The notes below the pieces were generated by a model, which made no database searches, was not told where the DNA came from, and was given only the letters and a program-made list of their open reading frames with translations. From Paenibacillus sp. FSL R7-0345 (lineage in GTDB: Bacteria; Bacillota; Bacilli; Paenibacillales; Paenibacillaceae): 64,000 nt of DNA. How positions within the stretch are numbered: the stretch's first letter is position 1; every line of letters starts with the position of its first letter. The stretch is from positions 3,454,501-3,518,500 of the forward strand of contig NZ_CP152002.1 of the NCBI RefSeq assembly GCF_038595055.1, read 5' to 3'. Of this stretch, positions 7,499-16,041 are shown one piece after another. A program made the position numbers and the translations under genes.

Positions 7499-8583
7499 AA
7501 ATATTATTTACGTTTTACAATCCAAGCGGGGGGATGGAGACGTTAAACCGGATCCGTTGCGAAGCTTTAGCTGTACAGGGGATTGAGTGCCATCTGCTGT
7601 ACACCCATCCGGGAGAAGGGCAGAAGAATATCCGGAACATTCCTGTCCACCTCATCCGCAGTGACGAAGCGCTTAAGAGTCTGCTTGCTGACCATACTTT
7701 TGATCTGATTGTAGTCTGCACTGATATTGAGCTGGCTGTAAGAATCCGTCAGCATGGCTATACCGGCCTGCTCGTTTTTGAACTCCAGGGGCTTGGACAG
7801 ATCGATGAAGCCAGGGCAGTCGTTGCGGACTTCGCGGGCAGAATCAGGTTATATACCGATGCCCTGCTGTATCCGGAGACTGCGCATTTGCGCCAGCTGC
7901 TCCGGGAGTATCTGCCTGATATGCCGCATTACTGCTTCGATGATCCTGTCGGGCTTGCTAACTTTCAGTACGTAGCTTATCCTGCAAGAAAGTTCCCGGT
8001 ACTTGCCTGGGTAGGAAGGCTGCAGGCCAACAAGAACTGGAAAGAGTTTCTGCAGATCGGACTACAGCTGCTGAAATATCAGCCCCAGTTGTATTTGTGG
8101 ATGTTTCAGGATGATACGCTGTTTGACCCTGAGGAGAGAGCGGCCTTTGAGCAATTTGTTGCTGAGAAGGGTCTCGCCTCCAGACTGATCCTGTATTCCA
8201 ATGTGCCGCATGAGCATATGGCGGATTACATGAGCATTATCGGAGATTCCGGGGGACTGCTATGCTCAACCTCAATCCTTGAGGGCTTCGGATACGCAGT
8301 TGCAGAAGCGATGCTGTGCCGCTGTCCGGTGCTGTCCAGTGACTCCGACGGGATCCGCCGGATGATTATCCATAATCAGACCGGAAAAATCTACCGGGTA
8401 GGCCAGATCTCCGAGGCTGTAACAGCCGCAGCCTCCCTGATGTTTGATCTGCCGATGAGGGCTTCAATCCGCAGGAAGGGGGAGCAGCATATCCGCCGCA
8501 ATCTGTATCCGGAGCTGTATGTCTCCCGGTTCCTCCAGATGCACAAATCACTGGCTGCCAAGGCAAGACAGCGCCAGAACTAA
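7495..8583 (+). CDS. Family 4 glycosyltransferase
   Basis: This 362-residue GT-B protein begins MKILFTFYNPSGGMETLNRI, the glycine-rich acceptor loop typical of GT4. The C-terminal donor domain carries FPVLAWVGRLQANKNW and the E-x7-E motif in LEGFGYAVAEAML. It likely adds a sugar to the product of the preceding GT2. I chose ATG 7495, which overlaps the GT2 stop by four bases. An in-frame GTG at 7486 is the alternative. A terminator follows directly, so the operon has these two genes only. Confidence 0.82.
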   Translation: MKILFTFYNPSGGMETLNRIRCEALAVQGIECHLLYTHPGEGQKNIRNIPVHLIRSDEALKSLLADHTFDLIVVCTDIELAVRIRQHGYTGLLVFELQGLGQIDEARAVVADFAGRIRLYTDALLYPETAHLRQLLREYLPDMPHYCFDDPVGLANFQYVAYPARKFPVLAWVGRLQANKNWKEFLQIGLQLLKYQPQLYLWMFQDDTLFDPEERAAFEQFVAEKGLASRLILYSNVPHEHMADYMSIIGDSGGLLCSTSILEGFGYAVAEAMLCRCPVLSSDSDGIRRMIIHNQTGKIYRVGQISEAVTAAASLMFDLPMRASIRRKGEQHIRRNLYPELYVSRFLQMHKSLAAKARQRQN

Positions 8584-8606
8584 AGCCAGCCACCCAGGAT
8601 ATGATC

Positions 8607-8646
8607 ACCCTCTGCCAAGCGGATGCTTAGAGCAGGGGGTTGTTTG
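8607..8646 (+). terminator. Rho-independent terminator
   Basis: CACCCTCTGC pairs with GCAGGGGGT (one G-U), with an inner AAGC/GCTT extension, followed by TGTTTGGTT. It ends the glycosyltransferase pair. Confidence 0.6.
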
Positions 8647-8673
8647 GTTATTAATAGCTATCACAAAATGTTA

Positions 8674-8702
8674 TTGACCCGTAAGGCAATGATATCTACA
8701 AT
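8674..8702 (+). promoter_or_regulatory. SigA-type promoter of cardiolipin synthase
   Basis: TTGACC (8674-8679) and TACAAT (8697-8702) are separated by 17 bp. Transcription should begin near 8709, which argues against the ATG at 8708 as the start of the gene. Confidence 0.7.
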
Positions 8703-8743
8703 GTAAAATGCACAATACGCAGCATAAGGGGGCTCACACGGCT

Positions 8744-10186
8744 ATGGACTGGAGCAGTATTTTCACTCTAATTGTATCCATCATCACCATACTAAATATT
8801 ATATTGGCCGGGGTTGTAGTCTTCATTGAGCGCAGGGATATCGGGTCTACCTGGGCCTGGCTGATGGTTCTGTTTTTCATTCCGGTAGGAGGCTTTATCT
8901 TCTATGTCTTTTTCGGAAGACAGCTCAAGAAACGGAACTTCTACGAGCTTAGCGCAGAAGAACGGATCTACCTGCAGTCTGCCATTGATGAGCAGGTGAT
9001 GACCGTTGATTATCAGGGAGGGCTTACAGCCAAATATGCGGATCTGCTCAAAATGAATCTGCGCTCCTCCAACGCGCTGATAACCTCCGACAATGAAATC
9101 GAGATTTTCGATGACGGCGAAGCCAAATTCAACGCGATGTTCGAGGATATCCGTAATGCAACCAAGGAAATCAACGTGCAGTACTACATCATTCAGCCGG
9201 ATGCGCTGGGCCGCAGGCTGCGGGACGAGCTGACCGCCAAAGCCAAGGCAGGAGTTAAGGTCAGGCTGCTGTATGATGAGATCGGCTCTCGGCAGACCTC
9301 AAGAGCTTTTTTCAAGGAGCTGATCGAGCATGGAGGTAAGGTAGAGGTATTCTTCCCGTCCCTGTTCCGGCTGATTAATCTGCGGATCAACAACCGTAAC
9401 CACCGCAAGCTTTGTATCATTGACGGAGAAATCGCTTATATCGGCGGTTTTAACGTCGGTGATGAATACCTCGGTCTGGATAAGAAAATGGGCTATTGGC
9501 GCGATACGCATTTCCGGATGAAGGGCAGCGCCGTCAATCAGATTCTTGGCCGGTTCCTTCTTGACTGGAACAAGGCTGCACCCCGGGGGGAGTCGGAATC
9601 TGAACATCTGCCGCTCCCGCAGGAGAAGCATACGGGCAGCAGTGTCGTGCAGATTATCTCCAGCGGACCCAATTCACAGACAGAGCATCTCAAGAACATG
9701 TATCTCAAGCTGATCGCCTCAGCCAAAAAGAGCGTGTATATTCAGACTCCCTATTTCATCCCGGATGCCAGCTTTATGGATGCCTGCAAAATTGCGCTCC
9801 TCTCCGGGGTAGATGTACGGATTATGATTCCGAACAAACCGGACCACATGTTTGTCTATCCGGCTACGCTGTCACATGCAGGTGAATTGCTGCCGTACGG
9901 GGTCAAAATCCTGCAGTACGAAAAGGGATTTATGCACGCCAAAACGATTGTCGTAGACCAGGAGATCGCCTCGGTCGGCACGACGAATATCGATACACGC
10001 AGCTTCCGCCTGAATTTCGAGGTAAATGCGCTTGTCTGCGATGAAGAGATCGCCGGCGATCTCCACGAGCTGTTCCTGAAGGACAGCATGTCCTGCACAG
10101 AGCTGACACTGGAACGGTATGAAGCCCGGCCGAAGCTGCTTAAGTTCAAAGAAGCTGTAGCCAGATTACTGTCACCGATTCTGTAG
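8744..10186 (+). CDS. cls: Cardiolipin synthase
   Basis: The 480-residue phospholipase-D-family enzyme condenses two phosphatidylglycerols into cardiolipin at the membrane. Two N-terminal membrane helices (residues about 5-27 and 35-60) precede two HxKx4D catalytic motifs: His220-Lys222-Asp227 (HRKLCIID) and His398-Lys400-Asp405 (HAKTIVVD). Length and layout match bacterial ClsA. I prefer ATG 8744, which follows AAGGGGG at 11 nt. The ATG at 8708 coincides with the predicted transcription start and would give an unusual hydrophilic 12-residue extension. The gene is monocistronic. Confidence 0.92.
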   Translation: MDWSSIFTLIVSIITILNIILAGVVVFIERRDIGSTWAWLMVLFFIPVGGFIFYVFFGRQLKKRNFYELSAEERIYLQSAIDEQVMTVDYQGGLTAKYADLLKMNLRSSNALITSDNEIEIFDDGEAKFNAMFEDIRNATKEINVQYYIIQPDALGRRLRDELTAKAKAGVKVRLLYDEIGSRQTSRAFFKELIEHGGKVEVFFPSLFRLINLRINNRNHRKLCIIDGEIAYIGGFNVGDEYLGLDKKMGYWRDTHFRMKGSAVNQILGRFLLDWNKAAPRGESESEHLPLPQEKHTGSSVVQIISSGPNSQTEHLKNMYLKLIASAKKSVYIQTPYFIPDASFMDACKIALLSGVDVRIMIPNKPDHMFVYPATLSHAGELLPYGVKILQYEKGFMHAKTIVVDQEIASVGTTNIDTRSFRLNFEVNALVCDEEIAGDLHELFLKDSMSCTELTLERYEARPKLLKFKEAVARLLSPIL

Positions 10187-10193
10187 CACAGCA

Positions 10194-10222
10194 AAAGGGT
10201 GTCCCGTGATGGGACACCCTTT
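10194..10222. terminator. Bidirectional terminator between cls and the ABC exporter
   Basis: A perfect 12-bp stem (AAAGGGTGTCCC and its complement) with loop GTGAT is followed by TTATTTTT on the plus strand. It faces the 3' ends of both converging transcripts. Confidence 0.85.
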
Positions 10223-10243
10223 ATTTTTGCCGTAAGCGGTGAA

Positions 10244-12004
10244 TTAAGAGGCTTGTTCAAACTGGCTGTTATACAGGTCCGCGTAGAAACCGTTCTTGGC
10301 AAGCAATTCACTGTGGCTGCCGCTCTCCAGAATATCGCCGTCTTTCAGGACCAGAATGACATCGGCATTCTTGATGGTCGAAAGTCTGTGGGCGATTACG
10401 AAGGAGGTCCGGCCTTCCATCAGCTGATCCATCGCCTGCTGGATCAGCAGCTCAGTCCGCGTATCCACCGAGCTGGTTGCCTCATCGAGAATGAGCATTG
10501 GTGCATCTTTGAGCATCGCCCGGGCGATCGTGAGCTGCTGTTTCTGGCCGGCAGAGAGATTTACCTTGTCATTAAGGACGGTATCGTAGCCGTTACTCAG
10601 TGTCTGAATGAAATGATGCAGGCCGACGGAACGGCAGGCCGCTTCAATTTCAGCATCGGTTACGCCTGTTTTGTTGTAGACGAGATTTTCTCTTACTGTA
10701 CCCTCGAACATCCAGGTGTCCTGTAGGACCATGCAGAAGAGATCATGAATGTTCTCTCTGGTCAGCCTGCTGACCGGTGTGCCGTCGATGTAGATTTCCC
10801 CGCCGGTCAGCTCATTGAAGCGGATCAGCAGATTGATCAGCGTGGTTTTACCTGCGCCGGTCGGGCCGACAATCGCAATTTTCTGGCCGGGGTGTACCTC
10901 GGCAGAGAAGTCTTTGATCACCAGCTTATCTGTTCCCTCATAAGCGAACTGCACATGCTCAAAGGTTACATGACCATCAGCGGTAGCAAGCCTGGTCTGC
11001 TTGTGCTCCTCATTATCCATTTCCCCGGCATCCAGGAATTCAAATACGCGTTTGCTGGCGGCAGAAGCAGCCTGCAGGTTCTGTGCAGCCTGGGCCATTT
11101 GGGCAAGCGGCTGGGTGAAGAAACGGACATACATAATGAAAGCGACAATAACGCCGAAGGAGATCGACCCGTTGATCGCCAGAACAGCACCGACGACACA
11201 GACAGCCACATATCCGAGATTTCCGATAAAGGTCATCAGCGGCATCATCAGTCCGGACAGAAACTGCGCTTTGAAAGCACTTTGCTTCAGTGACTGGTTA
11301 AGAGAATCGAAGGCTCCGCGCATTTGCGCTTCACCATTGTACGCTTTTACAACGGTGTGGCCGGTATATACTTCTTCGACATGTCCATTGATTTTCCCGA
11401 GATATTCCTGCTGGCTCTGGAAATATTTCTGTGATTTCTTCATGATTATTGCCATCAGGCCAAAGCCGATTATGGTAGCGGCAATCGCTGTGAAAGTCAT
11501 GATTACGTTTGTCTTAAACATCATAATCATTGATCCGACGAACAGGGCGATTGCCGTAACCAGCGTGCCGACGCTCTGATTCAGCGCCTGCCCGATGGTA
11601 TCCACGTCGTTGGTAACCCGGGACAGAATGTCACCGGTTGTAGAATTATTGTAGTATGAGATCGGCAGACGATTCATTTTGTGCGACAGGTCTTTCCGCA
11701 GGCTTTTGGACACTTTTTGCGTTACCATTGACATAATAAGTCCTTGTCCCAGTGACAGAACAGCGCTGAGCGAATAAATGAAAATCAGGAAGAATCCGAT
11801 AGAAGCAACGGCATCCAGATCAATGCTTGTGGCGATGCCGGCAGTGATCAGATCGGTCAGCTCCGAGAGCTGGTCAGGACCAAGCAGGGTAAGAATTGTA
11901 CCTGCGGATGCGCTTATCACTGCGATAAGGATGACGGGAATATGTGACCGGCAATATTGGAGAAGCCGGCTCCAGGTGCCCGGCTGGTGTGTTTTCTTTT
12001 TCAT
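10244..12004 (-). CDS. Heterodimeric ABC exporter, subunit with catalytic glutamate
   Basis: A half-transporter of 586 residues with six membrane helices (residues about 20-310) fused to an ATPase domain. It has Walker A GPTGAGKTT, Walker B LILDE with catalytic Glu508, and switch His539 (IAHRLSTI). The signature is LSAGQ (483-487) instead of LSGGQ. That pattern pairs with the partner gene upstream to make one working and one degenerate ATP site, as in TM287/288 and BmrCD exporters. The ATG overlaps the partner stop by one base (TAATG). The cargo is probably a drug or lipid but is not readable from sequence. Confidence 0.9.
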   Translation of the reverse strand: MKKKTHQPGTWSRLLQYCRSHIPVILIAVISASAGTILTLLGPDQLSELTDLITAGIATSIDLDAVASIGFFLIFIYSLSAVLSLGQGLIMSMVTQKVSKSLRKDLSHKMNRLPISYYNNSTTGDILSRVTNDVDTIGQALNQSVGTLVTAIALFVGSMIMMFKTNVIMTFTAIAATIIGFGLMAIIMKKSQKYFQSQQEYLGKINGHVEEVYTGHTVVKAYNGEAQMRGAFDSLNQSLKQSAFKAQFLSGLMMPLMTFIGNLGYVAVCVVGAVLAINGSISFGVIVAFIMYVRFFTQPLAQMAQAAQNLQAASAASKRVFEFLDAGEMDNEEHKQTRLATADGHVTFEHVQFAYEGTDKLVIKDFSAEVHPGQKIAIVGPTGAGKTTLINLLIRFNELTGGEIYIDGTPVSRLTRENIHDLFCMVLQDTWMFEGTVRENLVYNKTGVTDAEIEAACRSVGLHHFIQTLSNGYDTVLNDKVNLSAGQKQQLTIARAMLKDAPMLILDEATSSVDTRTELLIQQAMDQLMEGRTSFVIAHRLSTIKNADVILVLKDGDILESGSHSELLAKNGFYADLYNSQFEQAS

Positions 12005-13755
12005 TAGGCAAGCTCCTCCTTCGACAGCTGTGAATAGGCGATTTCCTGATAAATGCTGCAGGATTCCATCAGTTCATCATGCGTCCCCATACCGGCGATT
12101 TGTCCGGCTTCCAGGACGATAATGTTGTCTGCATCCTTGATCGTACCAATGCGCTGTGCCACAATCAGCATCGTTGTGCCGCGGGATTCCTTCTTCAGCT
12201 CGCTGCGCAGCTTGCGGTCTGTCTTGTAATCCAGCGCCGAGAAGGAGTCGTCGAAGATCAGAATTTCCGGACGGCGGGCGATGGCCCGGGCAATGGACAG
12301 ACGCTGCTTTTGTCCGCCGGAAAGATTGGTTCCGCCCTGGGCGATATGGGCATCGTAGCTGCCGTCCATTTTCTCGACGAAATCAGCTGCCTGTGAAGTA
12401 TAGACGGCATCAACCACATCTGAATTCAGGTCACGGCCGTTATCACCGAAGGCGATATTGGAGGTAACCGTACCGCCGAACAGGACTGCTTTTTGTGAGA
12501 CATAGCCCATCTTGTTGCGCAGAGCACTTTGCTCATATTGATTTACATTAACGCCGCCGACAAGTATTTCACCGGAGGTAGCATCATAGAAGCGGGGGAT
12601 CAGGTTAACAACGGTGCTTTTTCCACAGCCTGTAGAACCGATGAATGCTACCGTCTCGCCTTTTTTAGCTGTAAAGCTGATGTCCTTCAGCACATAATCT
12701 TCGGCATCCGGGTATTTAAAGCTGACATTCCGGAATTCCACTTCACCTGCATGCCTGGAAGGGGAGGCGGTGAGCGAACCGTCAGTCAGGCTAGGCTTAG
12801 TATCCAGCACCTCGTTAATCCGCTTGGCGGAGACATGGGCCCGCGGCAGCAGAATAAAGATGATGATCAGCATCATAAAGGCCATAACGACCTGCATGGC
12901 ATAGGAAGAGAAGACAATCATGTCTGAGAAGAGACCCATTTTGGCGCCGGCATCGGCAGATTGAATCATGACCGCGCCGATCCAGTAAATCGCCAGGCTC
13001 AGGCCGCTCATGATCAGCGTAATACTCGGCATCATCGCCGATAATACATTGTTAGCGAACAGGTTAGTCCGGGTCAGCTCATTGTTGGCGGCACCGAATT
13101 TCTCCTCTTGATACTTCTCTGCATTATATGCGCGGATGACGCGCAGTCCTGTTAGATTCTCCCGGGCTACCCGGTTCAGATTGTCTGTCAGCACCTGCAG
13201 CTTCTGGAATTTAGGCATTACCAGCACTACACAAATACCGACAATGACGATCAGGACTCCGACGGCAGCGCCTGTGGCCAGCGACCACTCCCAGCTCTTG
13301 CCGGTGATCTTGAGAATCGCCCATACGGCAAGCAGCGGAGCCTTGATCAACAGCTGCAGGCCGATGACGATCAGCATCTGTACCTGGGTAATGTCATTGG
13401 TTGAACGGGTAATCAGACTGGCGGTTGAAAAGCTGTTGATCTCCTCCATTGAGAAGGATTGCACCTTGTTGAACAGTCTGGAGCGGACTCTGGCAGAGAA
13501 GTTAGCAGCAATTTTTGCCGCGATCCCGGCTACAATAATCGAGGTGGCCAGACTTCCCAGCGCACAGAGCAGCATCCAGGCGCCTGTCGCGGCGATCTCG
13601 GACATCTCACTTCCGGGTGTCTGAATCAGCCGGGTAATATCGCTCATATAATCGGGCAGCTCCAGATCGAGCCAGACCTGAGCGACGATGAACAGGACGC
13701 TGATTGCGAACAAAGCCCATTCCTTCGGCTCAAGATTTTTCAGCAGTTTAAGCAT
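12004..13755 (-). CDS. Heterodimeric ABC exporter, subunit with degenerate ATP site
   Basis: This 583-residue half-transporter has six membrane helices and an ATPase domain with Walker A GSTGCGKST and canonical signature LSGGQKQR. The catalytic glutamate after Walker B is Asp503 (IFDDSFSALD) and the switch histidine is Gln534 (IVAQRIGTI). Both changes are the recognised marks of the non-hydrolysing site in heterodimeric type IV exporters, so this is a specialised rather than a broken gene. AAAGGAG precedes ATG 13755. It is first in a two-gene operon next to a two-component system transcribed in the same direction. Confidence 0.9.
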   Translation of the reverse strand: MLKLLKNLEPKEWALFAISVLFIVAQVWLDLELPDYMSDITRLIQTPGSEMSEIAATGAWMLLCALGSLATSIIVAGIAAKIAANFSARVRSRLFNKVQSFSMEEINSFSTASLITRSTNDITQVQMLIVIGLQLLIKAPLLAVWAILKITGKSWEWSLATGAAVGVLIVIVGICVVLVMPKFQKLQVLTDNLNRVARENLTGLRVIRAYNAEKYQEEKFGAANNELTRTNLFANNVLSAMMPSITLIMSGLSLAIYWIGAVMIQSADAGAKMGLFSDMIVFSSYAMQVVMAFMMLIIIFILLPRAHVSAKRINEVLDTKPSLTDGSLTASPSRHAGEVEFRNVSFKYPDAEDYVLKDISFTAKKGETVAFIGSTGCGKSTVVNLIPRFYDATSGEILVGGVNVNQYEQSALRNKMGYVSQKAVLFGGTVTSNIAFGDNGRDLNSDVVDAVYTSQAADFVEKMDGSYDAHIAQGGTNLSGGQKQRLSIARAIARRPEILIFDDSFSALDYKTDRKLRSELKKESRGTTMLIVAQRIGTIKDADNIIVLEAGQIAGMGTHDELMESCSIYQEIAYSQLSKEELA

Positions 13756-13843
13756 AAGCGTTACTCCTTTATGTCAGGTGATGTTGCAAGTAGCATAACG
13801 GAGGAAGATAAACTGAACATTAACTTTTCTGAAAATACGAAAA

Positions 13844-13877
13844 AGCCCTGAAACAACCGGCGGGTTGTTTCAGGGCT
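13844..13877 (-). terminator. Terminator of the two-component operon, overlapping its stop codon
   Basis: AGCCCTGAAACAACC pairs perfectly over 15 bp with GGTTGTTTCAGGGCT, followed on the minus strand by TTTTTCG. The TGA of the kinase gene (13870-13872) lies inside the stem. Confidence 0.85.
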
Positions 13878-14946
13878 GGGTTTGTGGGGCAGGAAGGGTA
13901 ACGGTAAATGCCGTTCCCTGTGACAAAAGGCTGTCGCAGGTAATCGTGCCGCCGTGCAGGTGAACAATTTTGCTCACAATCGTTAAGCCGAGCCCGTTGC
14001 CTGCAGTGGAGTGGGAGGTATCCTGCTGATAAAATTTATCGAACACCCTTGGCAGCGCCTCAGGGGAAATACCTGGCCCGTTATCACTGATGACAAAAAC
14101 GATTCTGCCGCTGCGCTTCTTCATGCTCATCACGATTTCCCCGCCCTCAGGCGTGAACTTGATGGCATTATCAAGCAGGTTCAGCCAGACCTGATTCAGC
14201 AGCTCTTTGTTGCCTTCCAGCATATAGTCATGAAAGTCAAGGTTCAGGACGAGCTGCCTTTTTTCGAATTTTGAAGCAAGCAGCAGCACACACTGGCGGA
14301 GCTGCTCTCCGGCGTTGAAGCTTTTTTTGTCGGTGAGGATGGTCTGGGTCTCGATCTTGGACAGCTCCAGCACGTTCGACGCAAGTGATGCCAGCCTGGC
14401 GGATTCTTCAATCACAATATCCAGGTATTCATCGCGCTCCTGCCTGGAAAGATCATCGTACTTTAGCATTTCGGCAAATCCCTTGATCGAGACAATCGGC
14501 GTCTTGAATTCATGCGAGAAGTTGTTCACGAAATCAGTGCGCAGGATCTCGATTCCGCCCAGCTCCTCGGCCATCCGGTTGAAATTCTCGGAGAGAATCC
14601 GGAACTCCGGCGGGCTCTTGAGCTGCAGCCGCATGGAGAAGTCGCCGCCGGCCAGCCGGTCTGTCGCATCGATAAAGGTACGGATGGATCGGACCATTTT
14701 GCGGCTGCTGATCGCGGAGATGGCCGTGCCGATTATAATGCAGGAGATCAGGATCAACAGGGGAACAACAGTACCTTCCATGACGAGCTTTTCATCAATC
14801 AGGCCAAAAACATCTGCAAGATAAAACAATAATCCTGTCACAATAACGGTGACCAGAAAGATTAAGAAGACCGCAAAGGAGAAGAGAAGCGGCAGGCTGA
14901 GCCTGCTGCCCAGACGTTTGCCTATTTTACTGCCGATTTTGCTCAA
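13870..14946 (-). CDS. Sensor histidine kinase
   Basis: The 358-residue membrane kinase has two transmembrane helices (about 17-45 and 60-80) with only a short outer loop, a HAMP linker (about 80-135), a phosphoacceptor helix with His145 (FSHEFKTP), and a catalytic domain with N-box NLLDNAIKF, G1 DNGPG and G2 GNGLGL. The tiny extracytoplasmic segment suggests it senses stress within the membrane. It starts at TTG 14946, overlapping the response regulator stop by four bases. Its position next to the ABC exporter suggests, but does not prove, that it controls it. Confidence 0.9.
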   Translation of the reverse strand: MSKIGSKIGKRLGSRLSLPLLFSFAVFLIFLVTVIVTGLLFYLADVFGLIDEKLVMEGTVVPLLILISCIIIGTAISAISSRKMVRSIRTFIDATDRLAGGDFSMRLQLKSPPEFRILSENFNRMAEELGGIEILRTDFVNNFSHEFKTPIVSIKGFAEMLKYDDLSRQERDEYLDIVIEESARLASLASNVLELSKIETQTILTDKKSFNAGEQLRQCVLLLASKFEKRQLVLNLDFHDYMLEGNKELLNQVWLNLLDNAIKFTPEGGEIVMSMKKRSGRIVFVISDNGPGISPEALPRVFDKFYQQDTSHSTAGNGLGLTIVSKIVHLHGGTITCDSLLSQGTAFTVTLPAPQTQP

Positions 14947-15617
14947 ACCTTCTTCACCGCCTTGTATCCTAGACCGCGCACGGAGATTAGCTCAAACTCG
15001 GGATAGGCTTCAAAACGCTTCCGCAGCCGGTTAATATGCACATTTACTGTGGTATCAGCACTCTCATTATCCATACCCCAGATTTCATCCATCAGCTGGA
15101 TGCGTGTAAAGATCCGGTCAGGGTAGGACAGCAGCTTGTAGAGCAGATAAAATTCCTTTTGCGGCAGGGTCTGCCGTTCATCCTCACGGGTCACTGTGAG
15201 TGCTTCGTAATCCAGCACAACCTTGCCGACCGTCAAACGGCGGGCTGTGGCAATCTGCGAACGGCGCAGCAGCGCCTGAATCCGCAGCAGCATCTCCTCC
15301 GTATCGACCGGCTTGGTCATATAATCATCGGTCCCCAGCCGGAAGCCCTTCTTCTTGTCCTCCGGCAGATGCTTGGCGGTCGCCATGAGGATCGGAATCT
15401 GGCTGTTCGCAGCCCGGACCTCTGCGGCAAACTCATAACCGTCCATATTGGGCATCATAATATCCAGAATAATCAGATCAATATGCTGCAGCTCCAGCAC
15501 ATCCAGTGCTTTATGGCCATCCTCCGCCGTATGGACGTTATATCCTTCACGCTTTAACACAGCTTCAAGCAGTCTTCTGACATGCCTGTCATCTTCCACA
15601 ACTAGAATACTGATCAT
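14943..15617 (-). CDS. OmpR-family response regulator
   Basis: The 224-residue regulator has a receiver domain (1-115) with acidic pocket Glu8-Asp9-Asp10, phosphoacceptor Asp52 (LDIMMPNMDG), a conserved Thr near 80 and Lys102 (TKPVD). A winged-helix DNA-binding domain follows, containing VNVHINRLRKRFE. It is phosphorylated by the kinase encoded directly downstream and acts as a transcription factor. GGAGTGA lies 9 nt before ATG 15617. Confidence 0.92.
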   Translation of the reverse strand: MISILVVEDDRHVRRLLEAVLKREGYNVHTAEDGHKALDVLELQHIDLIILDIMMPNMDGYEFAAEVRAANSQIPILMATAKHLPEDKKKGFRLGTDDYMTKPVDTEEMLLRIQALLRRSQIATARRLTVGKVVLDYEALTVTREDERQTLPQKEFYLLYKLLSYPDRIFTRIQLMDEIWGMDNESADTTVNVHINRLRKRFEAYPEFELISVRGLGYKAVKKV

Positions 15618-15772
15618 GTCACAGGTTCACTCCATATCCGGCTTAGGATCATAAAAAGGTTCAGAGTCATAGTATCATCTTTATTTTAGTTTGAACAAGC
15701 CGCTGTATAAAAACCCTGAAAGCGCAGAACTCTATAAAAGCAAAATGATGCCGCAAAGGAGAGGTGCTTACG

Positions 15773-15940
15773 ATGGGTAAACAGACAAAGGCGACACCCG
15801 TAACCAAGGAGAATCCGAATAAGATGAAGTCCGCAATTCCGTCCAGCAAAAAGGAAACGGAGTTTGCAGACGAGCTTACGGACAGTGACGTTGAATCTGC
15901 ATTCAAAAATCCGGTTACCGGAGAAGAGCGGATGTATTAA
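15773..15940 (+). CDS. Small hydrophilic protein, 55 residues
   Basis: ATG 15773 is preceded by AAAGGAGAGG and opens a frame of 55 codons ending at TAA 15938-15940, directly followed by a strong terminator. The product begins MGKQTKATPVTKENPNK, is Lys-rich in the first half and acidic in the second (KKETEFADELTDSDVESA). It has no membrane segment. The acidic half vaguely recalls the EFSxELAD-type motif of the small YfhD family, but that is a weak resemblance. The strong ribosome binding site, terminator and protein-like composition argue it is real. Confidence 0.6.
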   Translation: MGKQTKATPVTKENPNKMKSAIPSSKKETEFADELTDSDVESAFKNPVTGEERMY

Positions 15941-15949
15941 ATTGTAAAA

Positions 15950-16002
15950 AAAACAGCTGCATTCAGCGGATGGGAAAGAGGATCCGGGAATGCAGCTGTT
16001 TT
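15950..16002. terminator. Bidirectional terminator
   Basis: AAAACAGCTGCATTC and GAATGCAGCTGTTTT form a perfect 15-bp stem around a 23-nt loop, flanked by A and T runs. It separates the small ORF from the converging tetR gene. Confidence 0.75.
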
Positions 16003-16041
16003 ACTGACCTTCATAATCTTAAGCAGGTGCTACATACAGTC

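Noticed and set aside
8708..8743. Start of cardiolipin synthase at ATG 8708
   Set aside because: It coincides with the predicted transcription start of a strong promoter and has no ribosome binding site. ATG 8744 has AAGGGGG upstream and begins just before the first membrane helix.
10199..10726. Plus-strand frame opposite the ABC exporter
   Set aside because: It starts inside the bidirectional terminator and is antisense to a conserved ATPase domain.
12004..13755. Inactivated ABC transporter gene because catalytic Glu and switch His are missing
   Set aside because: The substitutions are those normal for the degenerate site of heterodimeric exporters, and the partner subunit shows the matching signature change.
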